From Methanobacteriota archaeon (lineage in GTDB: Archaea > Thermoplasmatota > Poseidoniia > Poseidoniales > Thalassarchaeaceae): DNA of 39,863 nt. Positions 27,499 to 37,921 of this stretch are shown here, piece by piece. Under the pieces are notes generated by a model. That model was given only the letters and a program-made list of their open reading frames with translations. It did no database searches and was not told the DNA's origin. The stretch lies in assembly GCA_002726275.1 (NCBI GenBank), contig PBSO01000037.1, positions 1 through 39,863 of the forward strand, written 5' to 3'. Made by a program: the position numbers and the translations under genes. The stretch's first letter is position 1. The number at the start of each line of letters is the position of its first letter.

Positions 27499-29778
27499 TC
27501 AATTGGTCGCACTCTGCAGTTGTATTATCCGGTCTCGAATCGAGGCCGCTCTCTCGAAGTCCAGTCTTGCAGCTGCAGCCCGCATCTCCTTCTCCAGCTT
27601 CTCGACAATCCTCGATACGTCACCCCCATCCCCGATGTCAATATTTTCCGATGGAATCTCAGCCCATTCTGGCTGACTCACGTTGTCTAGAACTGAATCG
27701 GACGTATTCCACATGCCGGCACCCAGTGCGAACTTCTGGGCCAGCCCGTCTAGTCCCTTTTTCCCAGGGGCCTTCGCAACCAGCCTCCTGCCTCCGCCAC
27801 TGCCCTTTCCCGCTGCCCCAGCCAACAGGTCCCCAATCTCCTGGCCCATTACCGGTAACGGCTTCTGGATGGTTTTGGGAGTTATTCCGTGCTCCTCGTT
27901 ATGCTTCTTCTGCCTGGACCTCCTTGCAGTGGTCTGCTTCATCGCTGCCTCCATTGAGGGGGAAATTGAATCTGCGTACAGAATCACAATTCCGTTCTCA
28001 TTCCTCGAGGCCCTCCCTATTGTCTGCAGAAGAGACCTCTCGTTCCTAAGGAATCCCTGTTTGTCCGCGTCGAATATTGCAACGAGTGACACCTCTGGTA
28101 TGTCCAATCCCTCTCTCAGAAGATTGATCCCTACAATTACGTCGATGTGCCCAATCCTGAGGGCCTTGATGATCTCGGTCCTCTCAAGAGTGTCTATCTC
28201 AGAGTGCAGATAGTGTGCCTTGATGCCATTTCTTTCTAGGTAACCAGCCACTTCTTCTGCGAACTTGATAGTCATAACCGTGACAAGCACTCGCTCGTCT
28301 CTCTCCACTCTGGAATTTATCTCGGACATCAGATCCTGTACCTGTCCCTCTATCCCCTTCACTACAATCCTCGGATCAAGAAGTCCAGTAGGTCTGATTT
28401 CCATCTTTACGACCCCTTCAATCTCAGAGAGTGTCCCCTCTAGAGTCGAAGAACCCACCCTCTTTTCCAGCTCTGGAGTAGAAACTCCACCTCCTCCCTG
28501 GACATGAAGGAGTCCCTTGGGTACTTCTTGCTTGGTAACCTCAGCGAGATGTCGTAACTCCCTCTCCCCGGGAGTGGCGCTTACATACACCATCTGAGGG
28601 ACTATGGACTGGAACTCATCAATCCTCAGAGGTCTGTTGTCATATGCTGAAGGTAGCCTGAAACCATGGTCAATCAGATTCTTCTTCCTGGAGAAGTCTC
28701 CTCCGTGCATCCCGCCCACTTGTGGCAGAGTCACGTGGCTCTCATCCATTATCACCAGGTATCTATCGTCACCACCGTGAAATTTCTCTGCATTCGTGGA
28801 GAAGAAGTCCAATAGGCAGTACGCTCGTTCTCCCCTCTGGCGCCTGTCGAAATGCCTCGAGTAGTTCTCAACGCCCTTGCAAGAGCCAATCTCGGTTAGC
28901 ATTTCCAGATCAAATCTTGTCCGCCCCTCCAGTCTATGGGCCTCGATGTCCATGCCCTTTCCTTGGAACCAGTCAACCCTTCCATCCAACTCGTGCTCTA
29001 TGTCTTCAAGAGCCTCGTTGAAACTCTCCTCGCTAGTCATATAGAACTCTCTTGGATGTATCCAAGCCTCCTCGAAGTCATACAGTACCTCCCAAGAGAT
29101 GGCCTCACAAATCTGGATCTTCTCTATCCCCTCCCAGCCAAACCTCACTCTCATCGGGTCATCCCTGCTAGGCATCCAGATGTCCAGAACCTCTCCTCGA
29201 AGTCGAATGTCGCCACGAGTCATTCCACCGGTGGTTCTCTTGTACTGTAGGCCGACGAGTTCTCTGACTACATCTTGAGGGTCTATACTCTGTCCAACTT
29301 GCAGTCTGAGGTGGTTCTGCTCGAAAACTTCAGGGGGATTAAGTCCGTAGATGGATGAGACGGTGCCTATGGTAACCACGTCAGGCCTGGAAACCAAAGA
29401 GGCCACTGTGGAGAACCTCTCCTGCTCTATCCTCTCATTCATCTGCAACTCCTTGTCGATGTAAAGGTCCCTGCCAGGGATGTAAGCCTCGGGTTGGTAG
29501 TAGTCGTAGTAGCTAACGAAGTACTCAACGGCATTCTCTGGAAACAGCTCGCTCATTTCCTGCCACAGTTGCCTCGCTAGGGTCTTGTTGTGAGATAGAA
29601 TAAGCGTCGGCATTTGCAACTTCTCGATGATGTTCGCCATCGCGAATGTCTTGCCAGACCCAGTCACCCCCAGTAGTACGCACCTTTCTTGACCTCCCTC
29701 TATCTGTTCCACTAGGGAGTCAATCGCCTGTTGCTGATCACCGGCGGGTCCGTAGTCAGAGCGTAGAACGAACATCAC
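27499..29778 (-). CDS. uvrB: Excinuclease ABC subunit B
   Basis: GVTGSGKTF, YYDYYQPEAYIPGRDLYIDKELQMNERIEQER beta-hairpin, C-terminal UVR motif RLDFERAASIRDRI. Confidence 0.98.
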   Translation of the reverse strand: MMFVLRSDYGPAGDQQQAIDSLVEQIEGGQERCVLLGVTGSGKTFAMANIIEKLQMPTLILSHNKTLARQLWQEMSELFPENAVEYFVSYYDYYQPEAYIPGRDLYIDKELQMNERIEQERFSTVASLVSRPDVVTIGTVSSIYGLNPPEVFEQNHLRLQVGQSIDPQDVVRELVGLQYKRTTGGMTRGDIRLRGEVLDIWMPSRDDPMRVRFGWEGIEKIQICEAISWEVLYDFEEAWIHPREFYMTSEESFNEALEDIEHELDGRVDWFQGKGMDIEAHRLEGRTRFDLEMLTEIGSCKGVENYSRHFDRRQRGERAYCLLDFFSTNAEKFHGGDDRYLVIMDESHVTLPQVGGMHGGDFSRKKNLIDHGFRLPSAYDNRPLRIDEFQSIVPQMVYVSATPGERELRHLAEVTKQEVPKGLLHVQGGGGVSTPELEKRVGSSTLEGTLSEIEGVVKMEIRPTGLLDPRIVVKGIEGQVQDLMSEINSRVERDERVLVTVMTIKFAEEVAGYLERNGIKAHYLHSEIDTLERTEIIKALRIGHIDVIVGINLLREGLDIPEVSLVAIFDADKQGFLRNERSLLQTIGRASRNENGIVILYADSISPSMEAAMKQTTARRSRQKKHNEEHGITPKTIQKPLPVMGQEIGDLLAGAAGKGSGGGRRLVAKAPGKKGLDGLAQKFALGAGMWNTSDSVLDNVSQPEWAEIPSENIDIGDGGDVSRIVEKLEKEMRAAAARLDFERAASIRDRIIQLQSATN

Positions 29779-29783
29779 AGCAC

Positions 29784-30713
29784 CTAGTCCAACATCCCAT
29801 CAGCTGTCAATGGATCAATCATCATAATGGCTGCTAGAAGAATCCACCCAGTAAGCATCGAAACACGGAACAGTGTTGTTTGGAAGTCTGCCAATCTATC
29901 CCGGGAAACGATGACTGCAATATTGAGGATGGACATTGCCCCTGCCGCAGCAAGAAACCATATCTCATCCATAGGATCAGAAATTGCGAAGCATGCAAAC
30001 CAAAGAAGAGTAAGTTGTACAGAGGTCCTGGTGGTGGCCTGCTCGCCGAACCTGGAAGGGAATGAATGAATCCCATTTTCCCTATCGCTTTCCACATCCA
30101 TCCTAGCGTAGTTGATGTCGAAGGCAGTTATCCATAATGAGACACCCAATGAAATGAAGAACACCTCGGGGTACCAGTGGAACTCAGTGGAACCATCACC
30201 CATACCGGTAATTGCGGCCCACCCGTGTACATCGGCTGAGACGGCGACCCAGGCAGCTGCTGGAGCAAGTCCCAAGCAAAGCCCCAGCCATGAGTGACAC
30301 AGCCAGGTGTATCTTTTCGTATACGGATAGATTACGAAAACCAGAACTGGAAGCCAAGCCATCATGAGTGCCACCTCGTTAAGCTGCCAGGCCCCGAAGA
30401 GAAGCATCCCAAGAAAAACTGCTGAGAGGGACCAAGCAGTACCCATCGACATGGCACCTGAGACCAAATGGCGATTTTCTGTTCGAGGATTTGTAGCGTC
30501 AATGTCCCTGTCTATGATTCGATTCAGTGCCATAGCCAATCCCCTTGCCCCCACTGCCGCAATTAGAATCCAGAGGATATCGACGCCAAACTTAGGCGTC
30601 GAAAGCTCGTGTACGAATTGGTTGTGAGCTAGGACATACCCAATTAGCACGAATGGAAGTGAGAACAAGGTATGCTCCACCTTGACGAACTCCAGGATGT
30701 CCCTGAAGCCCAT
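29784..30713 (-). CDS. ubiA: UbiA-family prenyltransferase
   Basis: ALNRIIDRDIDATNPRTENR and DINYARMDVESDRENGIHSFPSRFG Asp-rich motifs; multiple TM segments. Confidence 0.94.
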   Translation of the reverse strand: MGFRDILEFVKVEHTLFSLPFVLIGYVLAHNQFVHELSTPKFGVDILWILIAAVGARGLAMALNRIIDRDIDATNPRTENRHLVSGAMSMGTAWSLSAVFLGMLLFGAWQLNEVALMMAWLPVLVFVIYPYTKRYTWLCHSWLGLCLGLAPAAAWVAVSADVHGWAAITGMGDGSTEFHWYPEVFFISLGVSLWITAFDINYARMDVESDRENGIHSFPSRFGEQATTRTSVQLTLLWFACFAISDPMDEIWFLAAAGAMSILNIAVIVSRDRLADFQTTLFRVSMLTGWILLAAIMMIDPLTADGMLD

Positions 30714-32584
30714 TAGAAACCACCCTCTTCAAGCCACGACTCGACTCTTCTCAGAACCTCCGGATCATGCAACGTAACTCCGGGCCATCTTCGTACAGGC
30801 ATCACTCCCTCGTTCGATGGAATGGGGGCCGTCGCATCCCATGCAACACGGTTTCTGTGATCATCGAAATGAAGGTCCCTACCAACATCGAAACGGCAGA
30901 AAAGTTGCCATAGTAGGCGCCTTCTCCAACCCTTCTCGTGAAGATCAGCATCCGTATCTGTGATGAATAGCCATCTCAGATTCTTCGAACCCTCCAGTTC
31001 CCAAATCGCATTGCAGATACCCTCTATCTTCTCCCTTTGTCTCCTAGCTGCAGTCTCATTGACATGCTCGACGCTTTCATTTGGCTTGGGACCCCCTTCA
31101 ATATCTGTAGTGACAACTAACATTGACGAGCGAAGAAGCCTAGCCTGCTCGACACCATCAATCCCAGTAGCAGATACTTCCAGGCTTTCAGGGCAACCCG
31201 GTTGGGTTCCGGGCTCATGTAGAATATCTCCAACAACCGGCCTCGTTGCATCAATCAGTAATTTGTCATGCACGTTCTCCCATGGCGAGGCATGTGCGAG
31301 TGAATCAGCTACCATACCCGGCAACACTACCAAATCATCTGGTATTGATACTCTCACATCCAATGCATCTAGGAGGGAATCCAGATCCTTCACCGGGTGA
31401 CCTTCATCGACAACCACAATCACCTTCAGGAACATCATTTGACCAGCGCCTAGGAGTCCAAGTGCAGTTTTTCTCCCCTGTCGTGGGTATCTCTGCTTCG
31501 ATGACACAATCGCCAGATTGTGGAAACCTGTCTCTAGTGGGAGGAAGAGGTCAGTCACATCCCTGTGTTGGAATCTCAGAACAGGCAAGAAGGCGTCTCC
31601 TATGGCCTCCCCAAGATATCCATCCTCCATGGGTGGAACGCCTACAATGGTCATTGGAATTACTGCATCCTTCCTGTGAGTGATGGCTTCGATATGCATG
31701 ACCGGATACAAATCTGGAAGAGAGTAGTGACCAAAGTGATCACCGAATGGCCCCTCCATCCTCTCCTCCCCTGGGGCCATGTAACCCTCGATAACGACGT
31801 CACACTCCGCTGGAACCCACAGGTCATTCGTCAGACATTTTGTAATCTTCAGCCTACTGCCACCCAGTAGGCCAGCGAACTCGTACTCAGACAAATTGTC
31901 TGGGAGTGGAGATATGGCGCTGAACATTACTTCAGGGGGCCCTCCGAGACATATCGCAACCGGCATCCTCCCATTGGTTGCCTCTGCATGTTCGGCCCCG
32001 TGCTTATGCGCTTGCCAGTGCAGTCCAACTTCCCTTGGCCCGAATAATTGACTCCTGTACATCCCCATGTTGTGTACTCCTGTATCAGGATCAGCAGTCA
32101 CAACAAGAGGGAGAGTCATGTATCGACCGCCATCTTCAGGCCAAGTCTTTGGAATTGGAAGCTTGGTTATGTCCGGGAAATCCATCATTATTTGCTGACA
32201 TGCCCCTCTGCTGACCTTCTTGGGAGCCATGGATATCCCCTCTTTGGCAAGCCCCAGGCCTTTCCATGGGGCCCTCAGGATTCCACCAATGTCTGGTTTC
32301 ATCAGTGCTACCATTCTTTTTCCGATCTCGTCTGGTGAATCAACATCCAGAGCTAGATTCGTCCTTTCCCTTGTCCCAAACAGGTTCATTGCGAGAGGGA
32401 ATTTACTGATACTCCCATCAGGGAGCCTTGGCTGCTCGAAAAGAATTGCACCCCCGCCCCTCTTGACAAGACGGTCTGCGAAGCACCCAGCTTCGTACTC
32501 AACATCAACTGGATCAGCCACTCTGATTAGCTCTCCAGACACTTCAAGAGCCCGGATGTAACGTGACAGTTTGCGCCAGCCCAC
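30713..32584 (-). CDS. ubiD: UbiD-family decarboxylase
   Basis: NMGMYRSQLFGPREVGLHWQAHKHG, EGPFGDHFGHYSLPDLYPVMHIEAITHRKD; directly followed by ubiA. Confidence 0.94.
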   Translation of the reverse strand: MGWRKLSRYIRALEVSGELIRVADPVDVEYEAGCFADRLVKRGGGAILFEQPRLPDGSISKFPLAMNLFGTRERTNLALDVDSPDEIGKRMVALMKPDIGGILRAPWKGLGLAKEGISMAPKKVSRGACQQIMMDFPDITKLPIPKTWPEDGGRYMTLPLVVTADPDTGVHNMGMYRSQLFGPREVGLHWQAHKHGAEHAEATNGRMPVAICLGGPPEVMFSAISPLPDNLSEYEFAGLLGGSRLKITKCLTNDLWVPAECDVVIEGYMAPGEERMEGPFGDHFGHYSLPDLYPVMHIEAITHRKDAVIPMTIVGVPPMEDGYLGEAIGDAFLPVLRFQHRDVTDLFLPLETGFHNLAIVSSKQRYPRQGRKTALGLLGAGQMMFLKVIVVVDEGHPVKDLDSLLDALDVRVSIPDDLVVLPGMVADSLAHASPWENVHDKLLIDATRPVVGDILHEPGTQPGCPESLEVSATGIDGVEQARLLRSSMLVVTTDIEGGPKPNESVEHVNETAARRQREKIEGICNAIWELEGSKNLRWLFITDTDADLHEKGWRRRLLWQLFCRFDVGRDLHFDDHRNRVAWDATAPIPSNEGVMPVRRWPGVTLHDPEVLRRVESWLEEGGF

Positions 32585-32621
32585 GACCCTCCGGCGGGCC
32601 CACAGGATGAGAAGGTTCGCT

Positions 32622-32638
32622 CGCCGCCGTAGGCGGCG
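32622..32638. promoter_or_regulatory. 7-bp perfect hairpin CGCCGCC-GTA-GGCGGCG between divergent ubiD and geranylgeranyl reductase genes
   Basis: Direct reading of the inverted repeat. Confidence 0.45.
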
Positions 32639-32678
32639 TGACCGACGGTTTCATTGGGTAATCCGCATCCGACGCATT

Positions 32679-33908
32679 ATGGGTGAAGCAGCGACGGTCT
32701 GCGATGTCCTCGTTATAGGGGCTGGACCAGGTGGTGGCAACGCAGCCCTTCAGTCAGCTAGATTGGGTCTCGAAACTATACTAATCGAGGACCATGATGA
32801 GATTGGCACACCAGTTCATTGCGGCGAATGTATCTCAGACATTGCCTGTCAGAACTTAGGACTCAGCCTTCCCGATGAGGTAATCAGCAAGAAAGTCAAG
32901 GGGATAAGGGTGGTTTTTCCTGATGGGACAGAGAAATGCCTGTCAGAACACGGCTACGTTCTCGAGAAGCATCTGTTCGAGAGATGGATCGCTGACTCGG
33001 CTGTTAAGGAGGGCGCCAGACTCAGTCTCGGTCACAAGATTACCGGAATGAGTAAGCTGTACGAGGAGGGCGCATTCTCCGGATGGATGTGCGAGGGCAA
33101 GGGAGACCTCTTCCCAATCAAGGCAAAGATAGTAATCGATGCGTCAGGAGTCGCTTCGGTGGCTTCGAAGATTCTAGAACTAAATCCGAGAGGAAAGGTG
33201 GTTGCTGGAATGCAATACGAGCTAATCGACGTCCCAACTGATGGATACCTAGATTTCTACATCTGGCCCGAATATGCTGAGAAGGGTTACTTGTGGATGA
33301 TACCGAAGTGTGATGGCAGGGCGAATGTTGGATTGGTCACCGAGGATAAACCGAGGACGAAAAAGGCCCTCGATGAGTTCATCGAGAAAACCCACTTCAA
33401 GGATCTTGAACAGGTGCTACCTCCATGGAAAAATAAGGGGAACCCCGCCTTCGGTGGAACCATACCAATATCCGGGCCACATGAGAACACACATTCAGAT
33501 GGCCTGATGCTCGTGGGCGATGCTGCTGGATTCACCTCCCCACTATTCGAAGGGGGCTCCCATCTCGCCCTGAAGTCCGCTGTTTTCGCAGCCCAGACTG
33601 CTTCAGCAGCAATCTCGGAGGGAGATTTGAGTGCCTCTAGACTAGCTGAGTACCCGAAGCTGTGGAAGAAGGAGTTCCCACCTTATGACAAGATTTTGAG
33701 AGGTAAGAACGCGCTATTCGACCTCTCAGACGATGAGATGTCCTTGATGGCTAGATGCTTCCCAGACGAGATGTCCGACATGGGTGCCGGAGGAAAGGCA
33801 ATGGTCGGCATGAGAATCCTTCTACGAAAGCCCGGATTATATCTCAAGAAGATAGTCCCGGCAATGCTGGCATTCGGTTACAGTCGGGCCAAGTTCTACG
33901 GTTGGTGA
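32679..33908 (+). CDS. Geranylgeranyl reductase family FAD-dependent oxidoreductase
   Basis: DVLVIGAGPGGGNAALQSARLGLETILIE, GLMLVGDAAGFTSPLFEGGSHLAL; ORF opens at 32571, ATG 32679 precedes the Rossmann motif. Confidence 0.92.
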   Translation: MGEAATVCDVLVIGAGPGGGNAALQSARLGLETILIEDHDEIGTPVHCGECISDIACQNLGLSLPDEVISKKVKGIRVVFPDGTEKCLSEHGYVLEKHLFERWIADSAVKEGARLSLGHKITGMSKLYEEGAFSGWMCEGKGDLFPIKAKIVIDASGVASVASKILELNPRGKVVAGMQYELIDVPTDGYLDFYIWPEYAEKGYLWMIPKCDGRANVGLVTEDKPRTKKALDEFIEKTHFKDLEQVLPPWKNKGNPAFGGTIPISGPHENTHSDGLMLVGDAAGFTSPLFEGGSHLALKSAVFAAQTASAAISEGDLSASRLAEYPKLWKKEFPPYDKILRGKNALFDLSDDEMSLMARCFPDEMSDMGAGGKAMVGMRILLRKPGLYLKKIVPAMLAFGYSRAKFYGW

Positions 33909-33912
33909 CTGT

Positions 33913-36252
33913 TTGCTTCCCCTTCTAGGGCAATTACTCCTGCTGACTGCTATTTTCGCGTCCCTGTTTCACGTCCTGCGACCAGAAAAGTCAGCAGATC
34001 AGTTCGTTCGAGCGGTTACCGCGGCATCTCAAGCCTCCCCCTTCCTCTTACTGGCTGTGGCATTCATCATTGATGCGGGGGCACTCGACTTAGTTGTCAG
34101 ATATGGCGGATCAGAACTGCCTCTGATTTATCGCATCTCAGCCGTGTGGAGTAGCAGGTCCGGGCCTCTTTTGATGTGGGCGGGAATAATGGGGGCCGTT
34201 ACTTGGTGCATGTCACGTAAATCACCAGAAACCAGCTTAGATGTCAGGATAATGCATGCTTGGACCGCACTCCTGCTCTCTCTAGCAGCGATGCTATCGC
34301 CCTTCGAGACTTCTTCGAGCCTAATTGGAGGGGGCCTCAACCCACTTCTTCAGACTGACTTGATGGTAATTCACCCTCCAATTGTATTCGCATTCTACTC
34401 GTTCTGTATAGCGACTTCAAGCGTGGCTCTGGCAGGCGTGATAAGGGGGGACGAGGCAACCGAGATCCACCGTTCACAGCTATATTGGGCAAGGGCTGGC
34501 TTTCTAGTTGGGACAATTGGAATTGGCCTAGGCGGGCTTTGGGCATACACAGTACTCGATTGGGGTGGCTATTGGGCGTGGGACCCAGTTGAGACCGGGT
34601 CCCTACTGCCATGGCTAGCTCTGCTGGTAGTGCTCCATGCCAGAGCCAACACAAACAGCCCAGCCACGAGGGTCTCCCCTGCCGTAGGGATAATGGCAGG
34701 AGCGCTTGCATTCCATGCGACGCTGGTAACTAGGGCCAATGGCGTCTGGGCATCGGTTCATGCATTCGTTTCTGATGGAGAGGGCTCGCTACCACAGGAT
34801 CCTTACTTACGAGTTCTGGAGATAGTCGAGATGGATGCTGTGGGAGCTGAGATTATGGGATACGTGATATCAATAATATTGCTTTTCTACTATTCAATCA
34901 CTCACCTACGGAGGCAACAAAGAGAGTCACTGAGAATCTCCGGAAACACCTCACTCCTTCAGTCAAACAGAACCCTTTCACTAACGCTGGCGGGGTCCTT
35001 CGTCATAGTCTCAATCTGGATAGGCTCCGTCGCAACATTCCTGGTAGGTTTCTCGGCAATCGTTCTACTGATTGAGGGGGATGCCAAGAAGCCACCAACT
35101 CACTGGGTTGCACTGGGAGTCACTTTGATGCTTTTCTCAAGCTGGACATGGAACGCCGAATGGTACCAAGCCTTTGCTGGAATGGTGCCCTTCTTTGTCC
35201 CCTGGATAATGACCGAAGAAGAGGAAGGAGAGTCGTGGGGAATCCTCGACGAAGCGTCCTCGCGTACGCGCGCGGCCAAGACCTTCCCCTGGTACGGAGG
35301 CATTGCTTTCCTCCTGCTCACGTGGATGATTCTCACAGTAGAGATAGACGGAACAAGTTTGGAGGCGCACGAGTTCTACGGCGCACCAATAATCGGTCTC
35401 CTAGCCCTAGCACTGGCCGCCTACTCATGGGGGAACTCAGTTGACACGAGAAAGGGCAACTTGCTGCTACTTGCAGCAGTGACTTCTTCGCTGGCACTCG
35501 CTTATCTGTCCGATCAATTCAGCCTACCGGGCGACCCCCATCTGCCAATCACATCTTTTGCAACTAGAGGTGCGCTCGCCACTTTCATGCTAACCCTACT
35601 GGTTTTCGCTCTCCCCCCAGTCTCGAGACAGGCATGGAAAACGGCCTCTTCCGCATACAAGTCAGCCTCAAAGGCGGGAAGAAGAAGCCTGTCGCCTCCA
35701 CGAATCAGGCTGCTAGCTAGCCACTTAGCCCATCTTGGGATACTATTGCTGCTAGTCGGGCATGTTATGACAACCACACTGGTTGACCGATCTGACCCAT
35801 CACACTTGGTCACGCTAGTCAAGGACGAACCAGTGAGGCATGGTGATTACGACTATGTCCTAATAGAAACAATCGCCATCGATAACCAGGACGATGACTT
35901 CCGTTTCGACGTGGGTGACGCCTACCTCGGAATAGTGGTCGAGATGCGCAAGGGGGGTGAAGTAGTAGACACTCTCGAACCGGGGATTTTGAGGTTCGGA
36001 GCATCGGGCAGGTCAGAAGTCGATAGGCACGTGGGAATGTTCGGCGATACAATTCTGATCCTCGATGGATTCCAAGTCCAAGACCTAATGCCATCCCTCT
36101 TCCTAAACCAAACCGGTGACATCGATAGAATACGGGTCACAGTGCACGAACTTCAGGGAAGTCATCTTGTTTGGGGGGGCTGGTTAATCACCATACTTGC
36201 GGCAGGTCTCGCATTTTCATCAAGCGAACGAAACCAATTAGAAGAGGAGTAA
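33913..36252 (+). CDS. ccmF: Cytochrome c biogenesis protein CcmF-like, heme-handling
   Basis: WWD-type motif LDWGGYWAWDPVETGSLLPWL; many TM helices; TTG start 4 bp after the preceding gene. Confidence 0.88.
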   Translation: MLPLLGQLLLLTAIFASLFHVLRPEKSADQFVRAVTAASQASPFLLLAVAFIIDAGALDLVVRYGGSELPLIYRISAVWSSRSGPLLMWAGIMGAVTWCMSRKSPETSLDVRIMHAWTALLLSLAAMLSPFETSSSLIGGGLNPLLQTDLMVIHPPIVFAFYSFCIATSSVALAGVIRGDEATEIHRSQLYWARAGFLVGTIGIGLGGLWAYTVLDWGGYWAWDPVETGSLLPWLALLVVLHARANTNSPATRVSPAVGIMAGALAFHATLVTRANGVWASVHAFVSDGEGSLPQDPYLRVLEIVEMDAVGAEIMGYVISIILLFYYSITHLRRQQRESLRISGNTSLLQSNRTLSLTLAGSFVIVSIWIGSVATFLVGFSAIVLLIEGDAKKPPTHWVALGVTLMLFSSWTWNAEWYQAFAGMVPFFVPWIMTEEEEGESWGILDEASSRTRAAKTFPWYGGIAFLLLTWMILTVEIDGTSLEAHEFYGAPIIGLLALALAAYSWGNSVDTRKGNLLLLAAVTSSLALAYLSDQFSLPGDPHLPITSFATRGALATFMLTLLVFALPPVSRQAWKTASSAYKSASKAGRRSLSPPRIRLLASHLAHLGILLLLVGHVMTTTLVDRSDPSHLVTLVKDEPVRHGDYDYVLIETIAIDNQDDDFRFDVGDAYLGIVVEMRKGGEVVDTLEPGILRFGASGRSEVDRHVGMFGDTILILDGFQVQDLMPSLFLNQTGDIDRIRVTVHELQGSHLVWGGWLITILAAGLAFSSSERNQLEEE

Positions 36253-36332
36253 TCGAGGCAAGGAAGTCGATTCCACCACCGTTTGTATGAAAAAGGGGAA
36301 GCGGGTCGGCCGGACGCCTAGGAGGCCCATTC

Positions 36333-37028
36333 ATGGATAGCGGTGCAATAGTCCACATTGACTACGACCTTTACGAAGGTGAAGCAGAGAGGCTAATCGA
36401 GACCACTCGCGAGGACGTCGCGAAGGAGCATGATATGCATGACGAAAGCCGAACCTACGAGCCTATGGTTACAGTGGTTGGAGATGGAAGGCTAATAGCC
36501 GGATTCGAGACATCATTGGGCGAGGCAGAGGCTGAGAAGGACTACGAAATCGACATAGAGCCGGCGGATGCCTATGGCGAGAGAGATGCCAGCCTGGTTG
36601 AGACAATCGGGCAGAATGTCCTGATGAGGAGCGTTCGAGACCCTAACATGCTAGCGATAGGCGCACCTGTGGAAATAGGAGGAAGGCAGGGCACCCTACA
36701 GTTCCTAAGCGCCGGACGTGCACGAATCGACTACAACCACCCACTGGCCGGATCAACTCTTCGCTACAACTACCGAATCGTGAAGGTAGTCGAGGATCGG
36801 AAGGAAAAGGTCGAGACCCTACTAAACATGAACACGGGCCGTGATGACTTCGAAATCGAGTTCAAGAAGGACGATCTGACAGTTACACTCCCAGACACCA
36901 TAGCATACGACCAGAACTGGTCATACGCCAAGTTCAGCCTGGTTCGAACCCTTAGGGACCATATCGGAGTAGGTACCATCGTGTTCCGCGAAGTACACGA
37001 ACCGAGGGTAGTGGAAGAAGAAGAGTGA
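36333..37028 (+). CDS. FKBP-type peptidyl-prolyl isomerase, long archaeal/SlyD-like
   Basis: VHIDYDLYEGE, GDGRLIAGFETSLGEAEAEKDYEIDIEPADAYGERD, DYNHPLAGSTLRYNYRIVKV. Confidence 0.92.
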   Translation: MDSGAIVHIDYDLYEGEAERLIETTREDVAKEHDMHDESRTYEPMVTVVGDGRLIAGFETSLGEAEAEKDYEIDIEPADAYGERDASLVETIGQNVLMRSVRDPNMLAIGAPVEIGGRQGTLQFLSAGRARIDYNHPLAGSTLRYNYRIVKVVEDRKEKVETLLNMNTGRDDFEIEFKKDDLTVTLPDTIAYDQNWSYAKFSLVRTLRDHIGVGTIVFREVHEPRVVEEEE

Positions 37029-37179
37029 TTCGCAGGGTTCTTCCCTCATCGCCATCACGTTGTGCTCGCCTCAATGACGACGAAGGTGGACTGAGCCAAC
37101 GGCACTGACGTTCCCTATGAGTACCGAGAGGCACCAAATCATACGTGCATTGAAGACACGCAGTGTATTCGACGAACCA

Positions 37180-37845
37180 ATGGCAAGACCGATAGTCGGA
37201 CTATCAATGGTCGCAATGATGCTACTTTCCGTGCTCACCAGCGGGTGCATGGGTCTCGCGATTCAGCGTGAGGTGATGGAAGACCTCAGGGAGGATTACG
37301 AAATAGACACCGTCCCCGTCGAACCAATCGGATGGGAGCACAAGTTTTCGCAAAACGAATGCGTTCTTCCCGGAACTGAGGAAGACGCTCAGGAACTTGA
37401 TTGCTACTCCAACATCACCACCATTCGCGTAGATCAAACCGTGTCTAAGATGTCACTAGATTTGTCAGTCTCTTTCGAATGGTCGGCACTGATAGGAGAG
37501 TACCTTGGAAACAATACCGACGAAATAAGATTCGTCGAGATAACTCTCCGAAAGCCGAACCAGGAGGTTTGCTGGACCTATCTGGCAACCAGTACCGTTT
37601 CCCTGGAAGGGGAATGGAGTGGTGAGAACGACTGCGAATCCGGAACCGGATCAAATACGTCGGGATTCGATGAAGGGGAATGGAAGCTGGAGGTCAGGGC
37701 AAGGGGCTATGCCTTCTCGGCACCGATAGACACCCTGTCCTTCCAAGATGAATTCAGAGTCTCCTTGTGGGTCACTAAACCATGCGTTAGGTTCCCAGAA
37801 ATTCACGAATTTCCCGATTGTACGTTCCTATCTGACCTAGACTGA
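37180..37845 (+). CDS. Putative secreted lipoprotein, unknown function
   Basis: Signal sequence MARPIVGLSMVAMMLLSVLTSGCMG with lipobox; ORF opens at 37117. Confidence 0.7.
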   Translation: MARPIVGLSMVAMMLLSVLTSGCMGLAIQREVMEDLREDYEIDTVPVEPIGWEHKFSQNECVLPGTEEDAQELDCYSNITTIRVDQTVSKMSLDLSVSFEWSALIGEYLGNNTDEIRFVEITLRKPNQEVCWTYLATSTVSLEGEWSGENDCESGTGSNTSGFDEGEWKLEVRARGYAFSAPIDTLSFQDEFRVSLWVTKPCVRFPEIHEFPDCTFLSDLD

Positions 37846-37921
37846 GCCACTTTATCCGGGCAGAGTCCATGCGTAGCGCTTATGAGCAGTCGGCAGGTCG
37901 CCGCGACGCTGAGGAATCATT

